NCBI GenBank assembly: GCA_016185865.1 | Contig: JACPMU010000027.1 | Location: 1 to 5,880 of the forward strand | Direction: 5' to 3' | Length of the DNA stretch: 5,880 bases | From: Candidatus Woesearchaeota archaeon | GTDB taxonomy: Archaea > Nanobdellota > Nanobdellia > Woesearchaeales > GW2011-AR4 | Part shown: positions 1 through 4,734 of the stretch, piece by piece | Numbering within the stretch: position 1 is the stretch's first letter | Layout: each line of letters begins with the position of its first letter | Program-made: the position numbers and the translations under genes | The notes under the pieces: model-generated | Seen by the model: only the letters and a program-made list of their open reading frames with translations | Databases searched by the model: none | What the model was told of the DNA's origin: nothing

Positions 1-2
1 AT

Positions 3-239
3 GCCATAGAAAACTGCGCAAAGGCGCTGAATCCAGGGGGATTTCTTGTGTCATACAGCCCTTCTGTTCCGCAGGTTGCTGATTTTGTCAATGCCTTGAG
101 AAAAAATGAGCGCTTTGTTTACCTCAAAAGCGTTGAAATCACAGAAAGGGAATGGGAAGTTGAGGAAAGGAGAGTCAGGCCAAAAAGCAGCGGCCTTGGG
201 CATTCAGGATTCCTGAGCTTTGCAAGAAAGGTGCAGTAA
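3..239 (+). CDS. trmI: tRNA (adenine-N1-)-methyltransferase, TrmI family, C-terminal fragment
   Basis: Only the last 78 codons are in the window; the frame is open from the left edge. Seen: an NPGGFLVSYSPSVPQV stretch, the late Rossmann-fold strand region typical of TrmI methyltransferases, then a C-terminal segment with REWEVEERRVRP and GLGHSGFLSFARK. That ending corresponds to the family's conserved 'R-V-R-P ... H-x-x-(F/Y)-L-x-F-A-R' tail. Known: TrmI proteins use S-adenosylmethionine to methylate N1 of A58 (and A57 in some archaea) in the T-loop of tRNA, as a cytoplasmic tetramer. The SAM-binding glycine motif and the catalytic residues lie upstream of the window and cannot be checked. 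A GTG at 48 could be taken for a start, but the conserved sequence continues upstream of it, so it is internal. The gene probably forms an operon with the hydrolase that starts 2 nt after its TAA. Confidence 0.85.
   Translation, partial: AIENCAKALNPGGFLVSYSPSVPQVADFVNALRKNERFVYLKSVEITEREWEVEERRVRPKSSGLGHSGFLSFARKVQ
229..233 (+). promoter_or_regulatory. Ribosome binding site of the metallo-hydrolase gene
   Basis: AGGTG lies 8 nt before the ATG at 242 and inside the last codons of the upstream methyltransferase gene. This supports the ATG at 242 as the start and suggests that the two genes share a transcript. Confidence 0.6.
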
Positions 240-241
240 AA

Positions 242-907
242 ATGCTTTTCAGGCAAATTGCAGTAGGCCCAATGCAGAACTTCAGCTACATAATAGGCGA
301 TGAAAAATCAAAAGAGGCTGCTGTGGTTGATGCAGGCTGGGAAACTGACAAATTAATAGGGATTGCAGATAAAGAAAAGCTAAACATCAATAAAATAATT
401 TTGACGCATTCCCATTATGACCATATCCAAAAAACTGACGAGCTTGCGTCAAAGACAAATTCATCAGTATATTTTCATGAAGATGATTCCAATGAAATCA
501 AAAAATCAATAAAAAATCCCAACATCAAAATACATAAACTGAAAAACAATGATGAAATCAGCATTGGAAAGATAAAAATAAAAGTTATCCATACGCCTGG
601 GCATTCTCCTGGCGCAGTCTGCCTTCTTTTTGAAAACAAGCTGATAACAGGAGACACATTGTTTGTCAATGCAATCGGAAGAACGGATTTGGCAGGAGGG
701 GATTCTTTAAAATTGTTTGAAAGCCTGCAGAAACTGAAAAAATTAAAAGATGATGTTGAGGTTTATCCAGGGCATGATTACGGGGAAATTCCGTTTTCAA
801 CAATCGGCGGGGAGAAAAAAACAAATCCTTACTTTAAATGCGATACGGATGTTTTAATCAAAAAACATGCTATAGACATACTCATCCTTATTTTTGTAAT
901 AATGTGA
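242..907 (+). CDS. Metallo-beta-lactamase-fold hydrolase (glyoxalase II-like)
   Basis: A 221-residue single-domain MBL-fold protein. The binuclear metal ligands are all visible: H56-x-H58-x-D60-H61, H121 in TPGHSPG, D138 in TGDTLF and H178 in YPGHDYG. GRTDLAGG (146-153) is typical of the glyoxalase II/YcbL-like group. Known: this group hydrolyses thioesters, or related substrates, with Zn or Fe bound. Here the separate C-terminal helical glutathione-binding domain of true hydroxyacylglutathione hydrolases is missing, so the substrate cannot be named and lactoylglutathione is unlikely. The conserved core ends at TNPYFK (194-199). The last 17 residues are encoded antisense to the converging acetyltransferase gene and form an atypical hydrophobic tail (AIDILILIFVIM), where relatives usually end in a short charged helix. 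No signal peptide, so cytoplasmic. It starts 2 nt after the methyltransferase stop, with an AGGTG site. Confidence 0.88.
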   Translation: MLFRQIAVGPMQNFSYIIGDEKSKEAAVVDAGWETDKLIGIADKEKLNINKIILTHSHYDHIQKTDELASKTNSSVYFHEDDSNEIKKSIKNPNIKIHKLKNNDEISIGKIKIKVIHTPGHSPGAVCLLFENKLITGDTLFVNAIGRTDLAGGDSLKLFESLQKLKKLKDDVEVYPGHDYGEIPFSTIGGEKKTNPYFKCDTDVLIKKHAIDILILIFVIM

Positions 908-1324
908 TTTTAGTGTTGTTTCATGCCTGAACCCCAGCTTTTCATAGAATTTATGGGCCCTTGTGTTGTCTGCATGCGTCAACAAGTACAATTTTCTCAG
1001 CTTTGACTTGTTTTTTTTATAGAATGATTTTGCATCTTTTATCAATGCGCTGAATAACTGCTTTGAAACTCCTTTCCCCCTGTACTCTGGCAGCACAGCA
1101 ATCCTGTCAAGCTCGCACAGCTGGTGCTTTGGCAATCCATGCATAACCCATGTAACAATCCCGATTATTTTTTCCTTTTCTTCAGCAACAATGTAATGAT
1201 GCGATTTTTTTATTTCGTTTTTAAAAACTTCAATGCCTTCTTTCAAATTCCTGATGTTATAGCTCTGAACAAGGACGTTTGCTATTCCTTTTGAATCTTT
1301 TAAAGCAGCTTTGCGTATTTTCAT
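854..1324 (-). CDS. GNAT-family N-acetyltransferase
   Basis: A 156-residue protein of normal length for a single GNAT domain. Seen: beta1 MKIRKAALKD; the beta3/beta4 region HYIVAEEKEKIIGIVTWVM (43-61); the acetyl-CoA motif A, LDRIAVLPEYRGKGVSKQLF (71-90), with R82-G83-K84-G85 binding the pyrophosphate; and motif B, NTRAHKFYEKLGF (about 120-132). The usual final Gly/Ala of the R-x-x-G-x-G/A signature is Ser here (S87), a mild deviation. Known: GNATs transfer acetyl from acetyl-CoA to amines of proteins, aminoglycosides, polyamines or metabolites; the substrate cannot be read from the sequence. The ATG at 1324 is the first possible start because an in-frame TAA lies three codons upstream; no clear ribosome binding site precedes it. 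The 3' end overlaps the converging hydrolase gene by 54 bp. I see no evidence that it belongs to a neighbour's pathway. Confidence 0.88.
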   Translation of the reverse strand: MKIRKAALKDSKGIANVLVQSYNIRNLKEGIEVFKNEIKKSHHYIVAEEKEKIIGIVTWVMHGLPKHQLCELDRIAVLPEYRGKGVSKQLFSALIKDAKSFYKKNKSKLRKLYLLTHADNTRAHKFYEKLGFRHETTLKSHYYKNKDEYVYSMFFD

Positions 1325-1347
1325 ATGATTACATTAGTATGCGGGGC

Positions 1348-1374
1348 ACCCATTATGGCATACAGTGCATGGGT
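1348..1374. repeat. Imperfect hairpin upstream of the acetyltransferase gene
   Basis: ACCCAT (1348-1353) is the inverse of ATGGGT (1369-1374). Just inside, GCA (1358-1360) pairs with TGC (1366-1368), leaving a 4-nt bulge (TATG) and a 5-nt loop. It lies 24-50 nt ahead of the acetyltransferase start, where a leader hairpin or an operator could be. A poor TATA-like word on the minus strand (TTCAAATAC, complement of 1373-1381) lies at its outer edge. Function is unknown. Confidence 0.4.
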
Positions 1375-1386
1375 ATTTGAACGTGA

Positions 1387-1450
1387 GCTTGCGAGTGAGA
1401 TAAGCGAGCGAAAGCGAACTTTCGCATTCCACTCTCGCAAGCAACTCGCT
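1387..1450. repeat. Dispersed hairpin-type repeat, copy 1
   Basis: A GC-richer block in AT-rich intergenic DNA between the acetyltransferase start and the membrane methyltransferase end. Outer arms GCTTGCGAG (1387-1395) and CTCGCAAGC (1434-1442) are a perfect 9-bp inverted repeat. Inside is a perfect 7-bp hairpin, GCGAAAG (1408-1414), loop CGAA, CTTTCGC (1419-1425). A third pair, AGCGAG (1403-1408) and CTCGCT (1445-1450), offers an alternative fold. The words AGCGAA, CTTTCG and CTCTCGC occur in this order here and, on the opposite strand, in the block at 3875-3912. That suggests one repeat family. No ORF of note spans it. Confidence 0.6.
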
Positions 1451-1472
1451 GATTTTTAAAGTTATTTTAACT

Positions 1473-1478
1473 AAAAAA
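1473..1478 (-). terminator. Poly-T terminator after the membrane methyltransferase gene
   Basis: Reading the minus strand, a run of six T begins 2 nt after the stop codon at 1481. Archaeal RNA polymerase terminates at such T tracts. The hairpin repeat at 1387-1450 follows about 20 nt later and may reinforce the stop. The assignment is by pattern only. Confidence 0.4.
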
Positions 1479-1480
1479 TT

Positions 1481-1921
1481 TCAAATCCATCTCCTGACTT
1501 TTTTCTTGTATGCAATGTACTTTTTGCCGAAAATGCTTTCAAGCAATTTTTCCTCCCTAGGCACATAAAAGAAGTTAGTCGCTATGAAAAATATGATTGG
1601 AGATATAAAAGCAAGCAAATTGCCTATGTAAACAGCAACTCCGGTCAATGCCGTTGCGACCCCAAGATACATGGGATTTCTTGTGAAAGTGTAAGGTCCT
1701 GACATAACAACAAACGTTGGCTTTTGCCCTGGCATTATAGGCGTTTTGTTCTTCTTGAACAAATAAAAAGAAGAGAATGTCATTGACAACCCCAATATAA
1801 AAATCAATATTCCAACATATCTATATAATCCAAAAATGAACCTGTATTGCTGGAACCAATAATCAAGCAGCAATGCCAAAGCTAATGCTGAAAGAGCTAT
1901 ATGCGGCGGCTTAATCATCAT
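1481..1921 (-). CDS. Membrane methyltransferase, isoprenylcysteine carboxyl methyltransferase/PEMT-like
   Basis: A 146-residue integral membrane protein. Hydrophobic segments lie at about 8-19, 32-54, 86-100 and 103-118. The family signature is present: GPYTFTRNPMYLG (75-87), matching the G-x-Y-x-x-x-R-x-P-x-Y motif, and a C-terminal PREEKLLESIFGKKY (121-135) with the conserved E-E pair, then YKKKVRRWI. Known: these motifs form the S-adenosylmethionine site of ICMT and phospholipid N-methyltransferase relatives, which methylate lipophilic substrates at the membrane. The archaeal substrate is unknown and I do not infer one. Start choice: a GTG at 1930 extends the frame by 3 codons but lies inside the AGGTGA ribosome binding site (1927-1932), so the ATG at 1921 (5-nt spacing), or the adjacent ATG at 1918, is preferred. 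It lies 56 nt downstream of glmS with its own TATA-like boxes. Confidence 0.85.
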   Translation of the reverse strand: MMIKPPHIALSALALALLLDYWFQQYRFIFGLYRYVGILIFILGLSMTFSSFYLFKKNKTPIMPGQKPTFVVMSGPYTFTRNPMYLGVATALTGVAVYIGNLLAFISPIIFFIATNFFYVPREEKLLESIFGKKYIAYKKKVRRWI

Positions 1922-1926
1922 TTTAA

Positions 1927-1932
1927 TCACCT
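1927..1932 (-). promoter_or_regulatory. Ribosome binding site deciding the start of the membrane methyltransferase
   Basis: AGGTGA on the minus strand, 5 nt before the ATG at 1921. It overlaps the upstream in-frame GTG at 1930, which argues against that GTG as the start. Confidence 0.65.
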
Positions 1933-1948
1933 TTTTGTTAAAACTTAA

Positions 1949-1971
1949 TATTTAAACTTTTAAATATATAT
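1949..1971 (-). promoter_or_regulatory. Candidate promoter (TATA boxes) of the membrane methyltransferase
   Basis: On the minus strand there are two TATA-like stretches: ATATATTTAAA, ending near 1960, and a perfect TTTAAATA (complement of 1949-1956). The outer one would start transcription near 1940 and keep the ribosome binding site in a leader of about 19 nt. The inner one would place the start within a few nucleotides of the ATG. The former fits better. Confidence 0.4.
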
Positions 1972-1977
1972 TTTTTA

Positions 1978-3810
1978 CTATTCAACTACAACAGATTTCG
2001 CAAGGTTTCTCGGCTTGTCAATGTCCCTTCCGAGCTTGTCTGCAATGTGGTAAGCAAGCAGCTGCAAAGGCACAGCAGCCAGTATCGAGCTCAAAGTATA
2101 TAATGTTTTTGGAATGAATATTGTATGCTTAGCTTTTTTCGGAATGAGCTTGTCATCCTCGCTTGCTATTGCTATTATTATGCCGCCTCTTGCCTTCACT
2201 TCCTCTATGTTGCCAAGAACTTTTTTATAAGTATAAACATCATGAGGAGCAATGACAACAACAGGCATGTTTTTGTCGATTAATGCTATAGGCCCGTGCT
2301 TCATCTCGGCTGCAGGATACCCTTCAGCATGTATGTAGCTGACTTCCTTTAGTTTCAGTGCACCCTCCAGCGCGATTGGGAAGTTTATCCCCCTTCCAAG
2401 GTATATTGAATTGAGTTTGTTGTAGTAAAGCTCCGCGCATTCCAGTATTTCATCATCCTCGTCAAGAACAGTCTGCAGCTGCAATGGGATTTTTCTTATG
2501 CCATCTATCATGCCCTTGATTTGCTCTTGGTTTAGTGTTTTTTTTAATTTTGATAATAGTATTGTAAATAAATATAAAACGGCTAATTGTGTTGTGAATG
2601 CCTTTGTCGAAGCAACCCCTATTTCAGGGCCTGCCCTTGTGTAGATTACTCCATCGGAGATTCTTGTTATTGAGGAGCCCATTACGTTGCATATGCTCAA
2701 TGTCTTCACGCCATACTTCTTTGCCTCTTTCAATGCCGCTATAGTGTCTGCTGTCTCTCCTGACTGGGAAATTGCAATGACCAATGTGTTTTTGCCCATC
2801 AAGGGATGCCTGTACCTGAACTCAGAAGCATATTCAACCTCTGTCGGTATCTTGGCAAGCTCCTCAAGCATAAACTCCCCTGTTAATGCAGCATGCCATG
2901 AAGTGCCGCAGGCAACAATAACTATCCTATTTATTTTTTTCAGATAATCGTCGCTTAGCCCAAATTCTTTTTCGAACACAACATGGCTGTTTTGTATCCT
3001 TTCATTTAGAGTGTCTGCTATCGCCCTTGGCTGCTCGTGGATTTCTTTCAGCATGAAATGCTTGTATCCTTCTTTTTTAGCGGCTTCCGCGCTCCATTTT
3101 ATTGTGTGGATTTTTTTTGGTTTTTGCTTTCCGCTTATGTCAAATATCTTATGGCTGTTTCTTGTCAGCACAGCTATTTCCCTGTCGTCCAGATAAATGA
3201 TTTTGTTTGTATGGCTCAAAATTGAAGGCACGTCGCTTGCAATAAAATTTTCATTTTTTCCGATGCCGATTATCAGCGGGCTTTCGTTTCTTGCAGCAAT
3301 AAGCTTTCCAGGCTCGTCTGCAAACAATATCCCAAGCGCATAGCTTCCCTCTATCCTGCTTAAAGCAAGCCTTACAGCTTCCTCAATTCTGCTGTTTTTC
3401 AGGTTGTCTTCAATCAAATGGGCTATAACCTCTGTGTCGGTTTGAGAGCAAAACTTATGCCCCTTTTTTATCAGCTCGTCCTTAAGCTCGGAATAATTTT
3501 CTATAATGCCGTTGTGCACAACACTTACCTTGTTTTTGCAGTCAACATGCGGATGCGCGTTTTTTTCTGTCACCCTTCCATGGGTGCTCCACCTGCAGTG
3601 CCCTATTCCGATGTTTCCTTTTAATTTTGAGAAATCAACTTTCTTGTGCACTTCCTCAAGCTTTCCAACGCCCTTCTTGATGTTAAGGTTGCTGCCATTT
3701 ATAAAGCACATGCCAACAGAATCATAGCCCCTGTACTCCAGATTGGACAATCCGTTAAACAGCTTTTCATTGACATTGCTGCCTGATACAACTCCCACTA
3801 TGCCGCACAT
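1978..3810 (-). CDS. glmS: Glutamine--fructose-6-phosphate aminotransferase (isomerizing)
   Basis: Full length at 610 residues, the normal size. It converts fructose-6-phosphate and glutamine to glucosamine-6-phosphate, the entry to UDP-N-acetylglucosamine and surface glycans; cytoplasmic. The N-terminal class II glutaminase domain (about 1-230) starts MCGIVG, with C2 as nucleophile after Met removal, then HCRWSTHG (71-78), the HNGIIENY oxyanion region (99-106) and SQTDTE (122-127). Two SIS sugar-phosphate domains follow: SIS1 with CGTS (301-304), SQSGET (348-353) and ASTKAF (400-405); SIS2 with LGRGINFPIALEGALKLKEV (471-490) and AEMKHGPIAL (501-510). The C-terminal tail DKPRNLAKSVVVE holds K605, equivalent to the lysine that opens the sugar ring. 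All key residues are intact. The ATG at 3810 is fixed by the need for Cys2; no ribosome binding site is seen. No bacterial glmS ribozyme was recognised upstream. Confidence 0.97.
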   Translation of the reverse strand: MCGIVGVVSGSNVNEKLFNGLSNLEYRGYDSVGMCFINGSNLNIKKGVGKLEEVHKKVDFSKLKGNIGIGHCRWSTHGRVTEKNAHPHVDCKNKVSVVHNGIIENYSELKDELIKKGHKFCSQTDTEVIAHLIEDNLKNSRIEEAVRLALSRIEGSYALGILFADEPGKLIAARNESPLIIGIGKNENFIASDVPSILSHTNKIIYLDDREIAVLTRNSHKIFDISGKQKPKKIHTIKWSAEAAKKEGYKHFMLKEIHEQPRAIADTLNERIQNSHVVFEKEFGLSDDYLKKINRIVIVACGTSWHAALTGEFMLEELAKIPTEVEYASEFRYRHPLMGKNTLVIAISQSGETADTIAALKEAKKYGVKTLSICNVMGSSITRISDGVIYTRAGPEIGVASTKAFTTQLAVLYLFTILLSKLKKTLNQEQIKGMIDGIRKIPLQLQTVLDEDDEILECAELYYNKLNSIYLGRGINFPIALEGALKLKEVSYIHAEGYPAAEMKHGPIALIDKNMPVVVIAPHDVYTYKKVLGNIEEVKARGGIIIAIASEDDKLIPKKAKHTIFIPKTLYTLSSILAAVPLQLLAYHIADKLGRDIDKPRNLAKSVVVE

Positions 3811-3874
3811 TTTTTTGTTGATTTATTTTAAATTATTAAAAAACAGCAAGCGCATCCCAAAAGAGGAGTAAACA

Positions 3875-3912
3875 AGCGAGAGCTCACGAAAGATTCGTTC
3901 GCTCAGCTCGCT
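3875..3912. repeat. Dispersed hairpin-type repeat, copy 2, ahead of glmS
   Basis: An imperfect 38-nt hairpin. AGCGA (3875-3879) pairs with TCGCT (3908-3912), GAGC (3880-3883) with GCTC (3901-3904), and ACGAA (3886-3890) with TTCGT (3894-3898) around the 3-nt loop AGA, with small internal loops and bulges. On the minus strand it carries GCATTCC, AGCGAA, CTTTCG and CTCTCGC, words also present in the element at 1387-1450 on the plus strand. It would lie within the glmS leader if transcription starts at the TATA box near 3970. Confidence 0.55.
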
Positions 3913-3964
3913 GGAATGCACTTGGAGTTTAGATGAGATTTCCATAAAGCATGAAAGTGCAGCT

Positions 3965-3974
3965 TATTTATATA
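3965..3974 (-). promoter_or_regulatory. glmS: Candidate TATA box for glmS with a long leader
   Basis: The minus strand reads TATATAAATA, a good archaeal TATA box. It predicts a start near 3942 and a glmS leader of about 130 nt containing the 3875-3912 hairpin. A second AT-rich stretch (TTTAAAATAAAT on the minus strand, about 3820-3832) lies nearer the ATG and could give a very short leader instead. The gap 3811-4013 (about 200 bp) also holds a long-range inverted pair, TGCACTT (3917-3923) and AAGTGCA (3955-3961). I recognised no RNA gene in it. Confidence 0.35.
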
Positions 3975-3981
3975 CCTTATT

Positions 3982-4010
3982 AAAAAAATTTTAGGAGTAT
4001 TATAAAAAAA
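3982..4010 (-). terminator. Double poly-T terminator after the unrecognised gene
   Basis: On the minus strand two runs of seven T (complement of 4004-4010 and 3982-3988) follow the stop codon at 4014 within about 30 nt. Tandem T tracts are a usual archaeal termination pattern. They separate this gene from glmS, making co-transcription less likely. Confidence 0.5.
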
Positions 4011-4013
4011 GTT

Positions 4014-4619
4014 TTAATACTTTCTTTGCTGTTCAGCAAGGCGCAGGCTTGCCATAGCAAGATATGGGCGAATAAGCGGATATTCTCCTAACACCTCCCT
4101 AAATTGTCTTAAAACCTCATTCCGATGGAAAATTGATTTACCGCTCATTTGGTAATTCATTTTGCGAGACCTAATATTGACTCTTTCTAGAACTTTGAGA
4201 TATTCTTCATCAGTAATTGACTTTCTTCTTTTCTGCTCGTCCAAAACATGCAAAAAAGCCTTATACAGTCTTTTTGAGCCAAAAAGCAAATAGCTGGTAT
4301 CTTCCAAACCAATAGCTATTGAATCCAAAGTGTCAAGCTCTTCTGAAATGTATGTAACTGCATTAATAGTTCCTACTCCCAGTACATCTGGTCTTATCCT
4401 TAAGGTCATGAAGTATTCAGCTATCAAGCGAATAAACAGAGGATGTGCAATCTCATAGACAACGTGTATTTCCCCTGAATTTGGCTGGTTTCCATCTGCA
4501 GAATCGATTCTGTGAATATAACCGCTCACAAACTTTGGAGTTCTGCCATCAAGCGCTGTAAGCAACCTGCCTTTAATCAGTTCATTAAACCTTTCTTCTG
4601 TCAGGATTTCCAGCGACAT
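4014..4619 (-). CDS. Unrecognised conserved-looking protein, 201 residues
   Basis: I do not recognise the family. The frame is long and clean, with its own promoter and terminator signals, so it is very likely a gene. There is no signal peptide or clear membrane segment, so it is probably cytoplasmic. Seen: a charged N-terminal helix (MSLEILTEERFNELIKGRLL); a probable beta region at 30-57 with IHRIDSADG and GEIHVVYEIAHP; a helix, IRLIAEYFMTLRIRP (63-77); GVGTINAVTYISEELDTLDS (81-100); then a mostly helical, basic C-terminal half (116-201) with QKRRKS, RVNIRSRK and IFHRNEVLRQFREVLGEYPL. The basic part could bind nucleic acid, but no known motif supports this. Start choice: the frame extends to TTG at 4625, but the ATG at 4619 lies 21 nt from a TATA box and is preferred (leaderless). 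It is transcribed divergently from the HTH gene at 4735. Confidence 0.8.
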   Translation of the reverse strand: MSLEILTEERFNELIKGRLLTALDGRTPKFVSGYIHRIDSADGNQPNSGEIHVVYEIAHPLFIRLIAEYFMTLRIRPDVLGVGTINAVTYISEELDTLDSIAIGLEDTSYLLFGSKRLYKAFLHVLDEQKRRKSITDEEYLKVLERVNIRSRKMNYQMSGKSIFHRNEVLRQFREVLGEYPLIRPYLAMASLRLAEQQRKY

Positions 4620-4640
4620 GTACAATGGTTATGAATATGT

Positions 4641-4649
4641 CTTTTTAAA
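4641..4649 (-). promoter_or_regulatory. TATA box of the unrecognised gene (leaderless)
   Basis: The minus strand reads TTTAAAAAG, 22-30 nt before the ATG at 4619. This is the spacing expected if transcription starts at or next to the start codon. No ribosome binding site is present, which agrees with a leaderless message. Confidence 0.5.
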
Positions 4650-4701
4650 CCTTTTAAAGCCAAAACCATTCACAAACACTAAATCTATAACACCATTAAA
4701 A

Positions 4702-4712
4702 AAATATTTATA
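4702..4712 (+). promoter_or_regulatory. TATA box of the HTH/S-layer-like gene (leaderless)
   Basis: AAATATTTATA is centred about 27 nt before the ATG at 4735, with no ribosome binding site between, so the message is probably leaderless. The ACCATT copy at 4692-4697 sits just upstream, where transcription factor B would contact DNA. Confidence 0.55.
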
Positions 4713-4734
4713 GTAGTTCATCTTTCTAACTGTT

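Noticed and set aside
475..669. Minus-strand 64-codon open frame inside the metallo-hydrolase
   Set aside because: It is antisense to the metal-binding core of a clearly real gene and has no family resemblance.
242..907. Assigning the hydrolase as true glyoxalase II (gloB) or persulfide dioxygenase
   Set aside because: The glutathione-binding C-terminal domain is absent and the motifs fit the broad MBL-fold group, so a specific symbol would be over-reach.
1922..1930. GTG start at 1930 for the membrane methyltransferase
   Set aside because: The GTG is part of the AGGTGA ribosome binding site; the ATG at 1921 or 1918 has proper spacing.
2687..3727. Several 60-86-codon plus-strand open frames inside glmS
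   Set aside because: They lie antisense to the conserved glmS coding sequence, lack promoters or ribosome binding sites and have low-complexity Phe/Cys/Ser-rich translations typical of reverse-strand shadows.
1387..3912. The two hairpin blocks as ends of a transposable element enclosing glmS and the membrane methyltransferase
   Set aside because: They are in opposite orientation as terminal repeats would be, but the similarity is short and interrupted, no transposase lies between them and no target duplication was seen.
3811..3964. glmS ribozyme or other known riboswitch ahead of glmS
   Set aside because: No double-pseudoknot core or known aptamer pattern was recognised; the only structure is the hairpin that is also found elsewhere in the window.
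3967..3974. Perfect plus-strand TATA word (TTTATATA) that could drive an antisense RNA into 4014-4619
   Set aside because: The same bases read as a TATA box on the minus strand toward glmS, and no plus-strand gene follows before 4735. It cannot be told apart from chance in this AT-rich gap without transcript data.
4620..4625. TTG start at 4625 for the unrecognised gene
   Set aside because: The ATG at 4619 matches the leaderless spacing from the TATA box at 4641-4649; the TTG adds only two residues and has no ribosome binding site.
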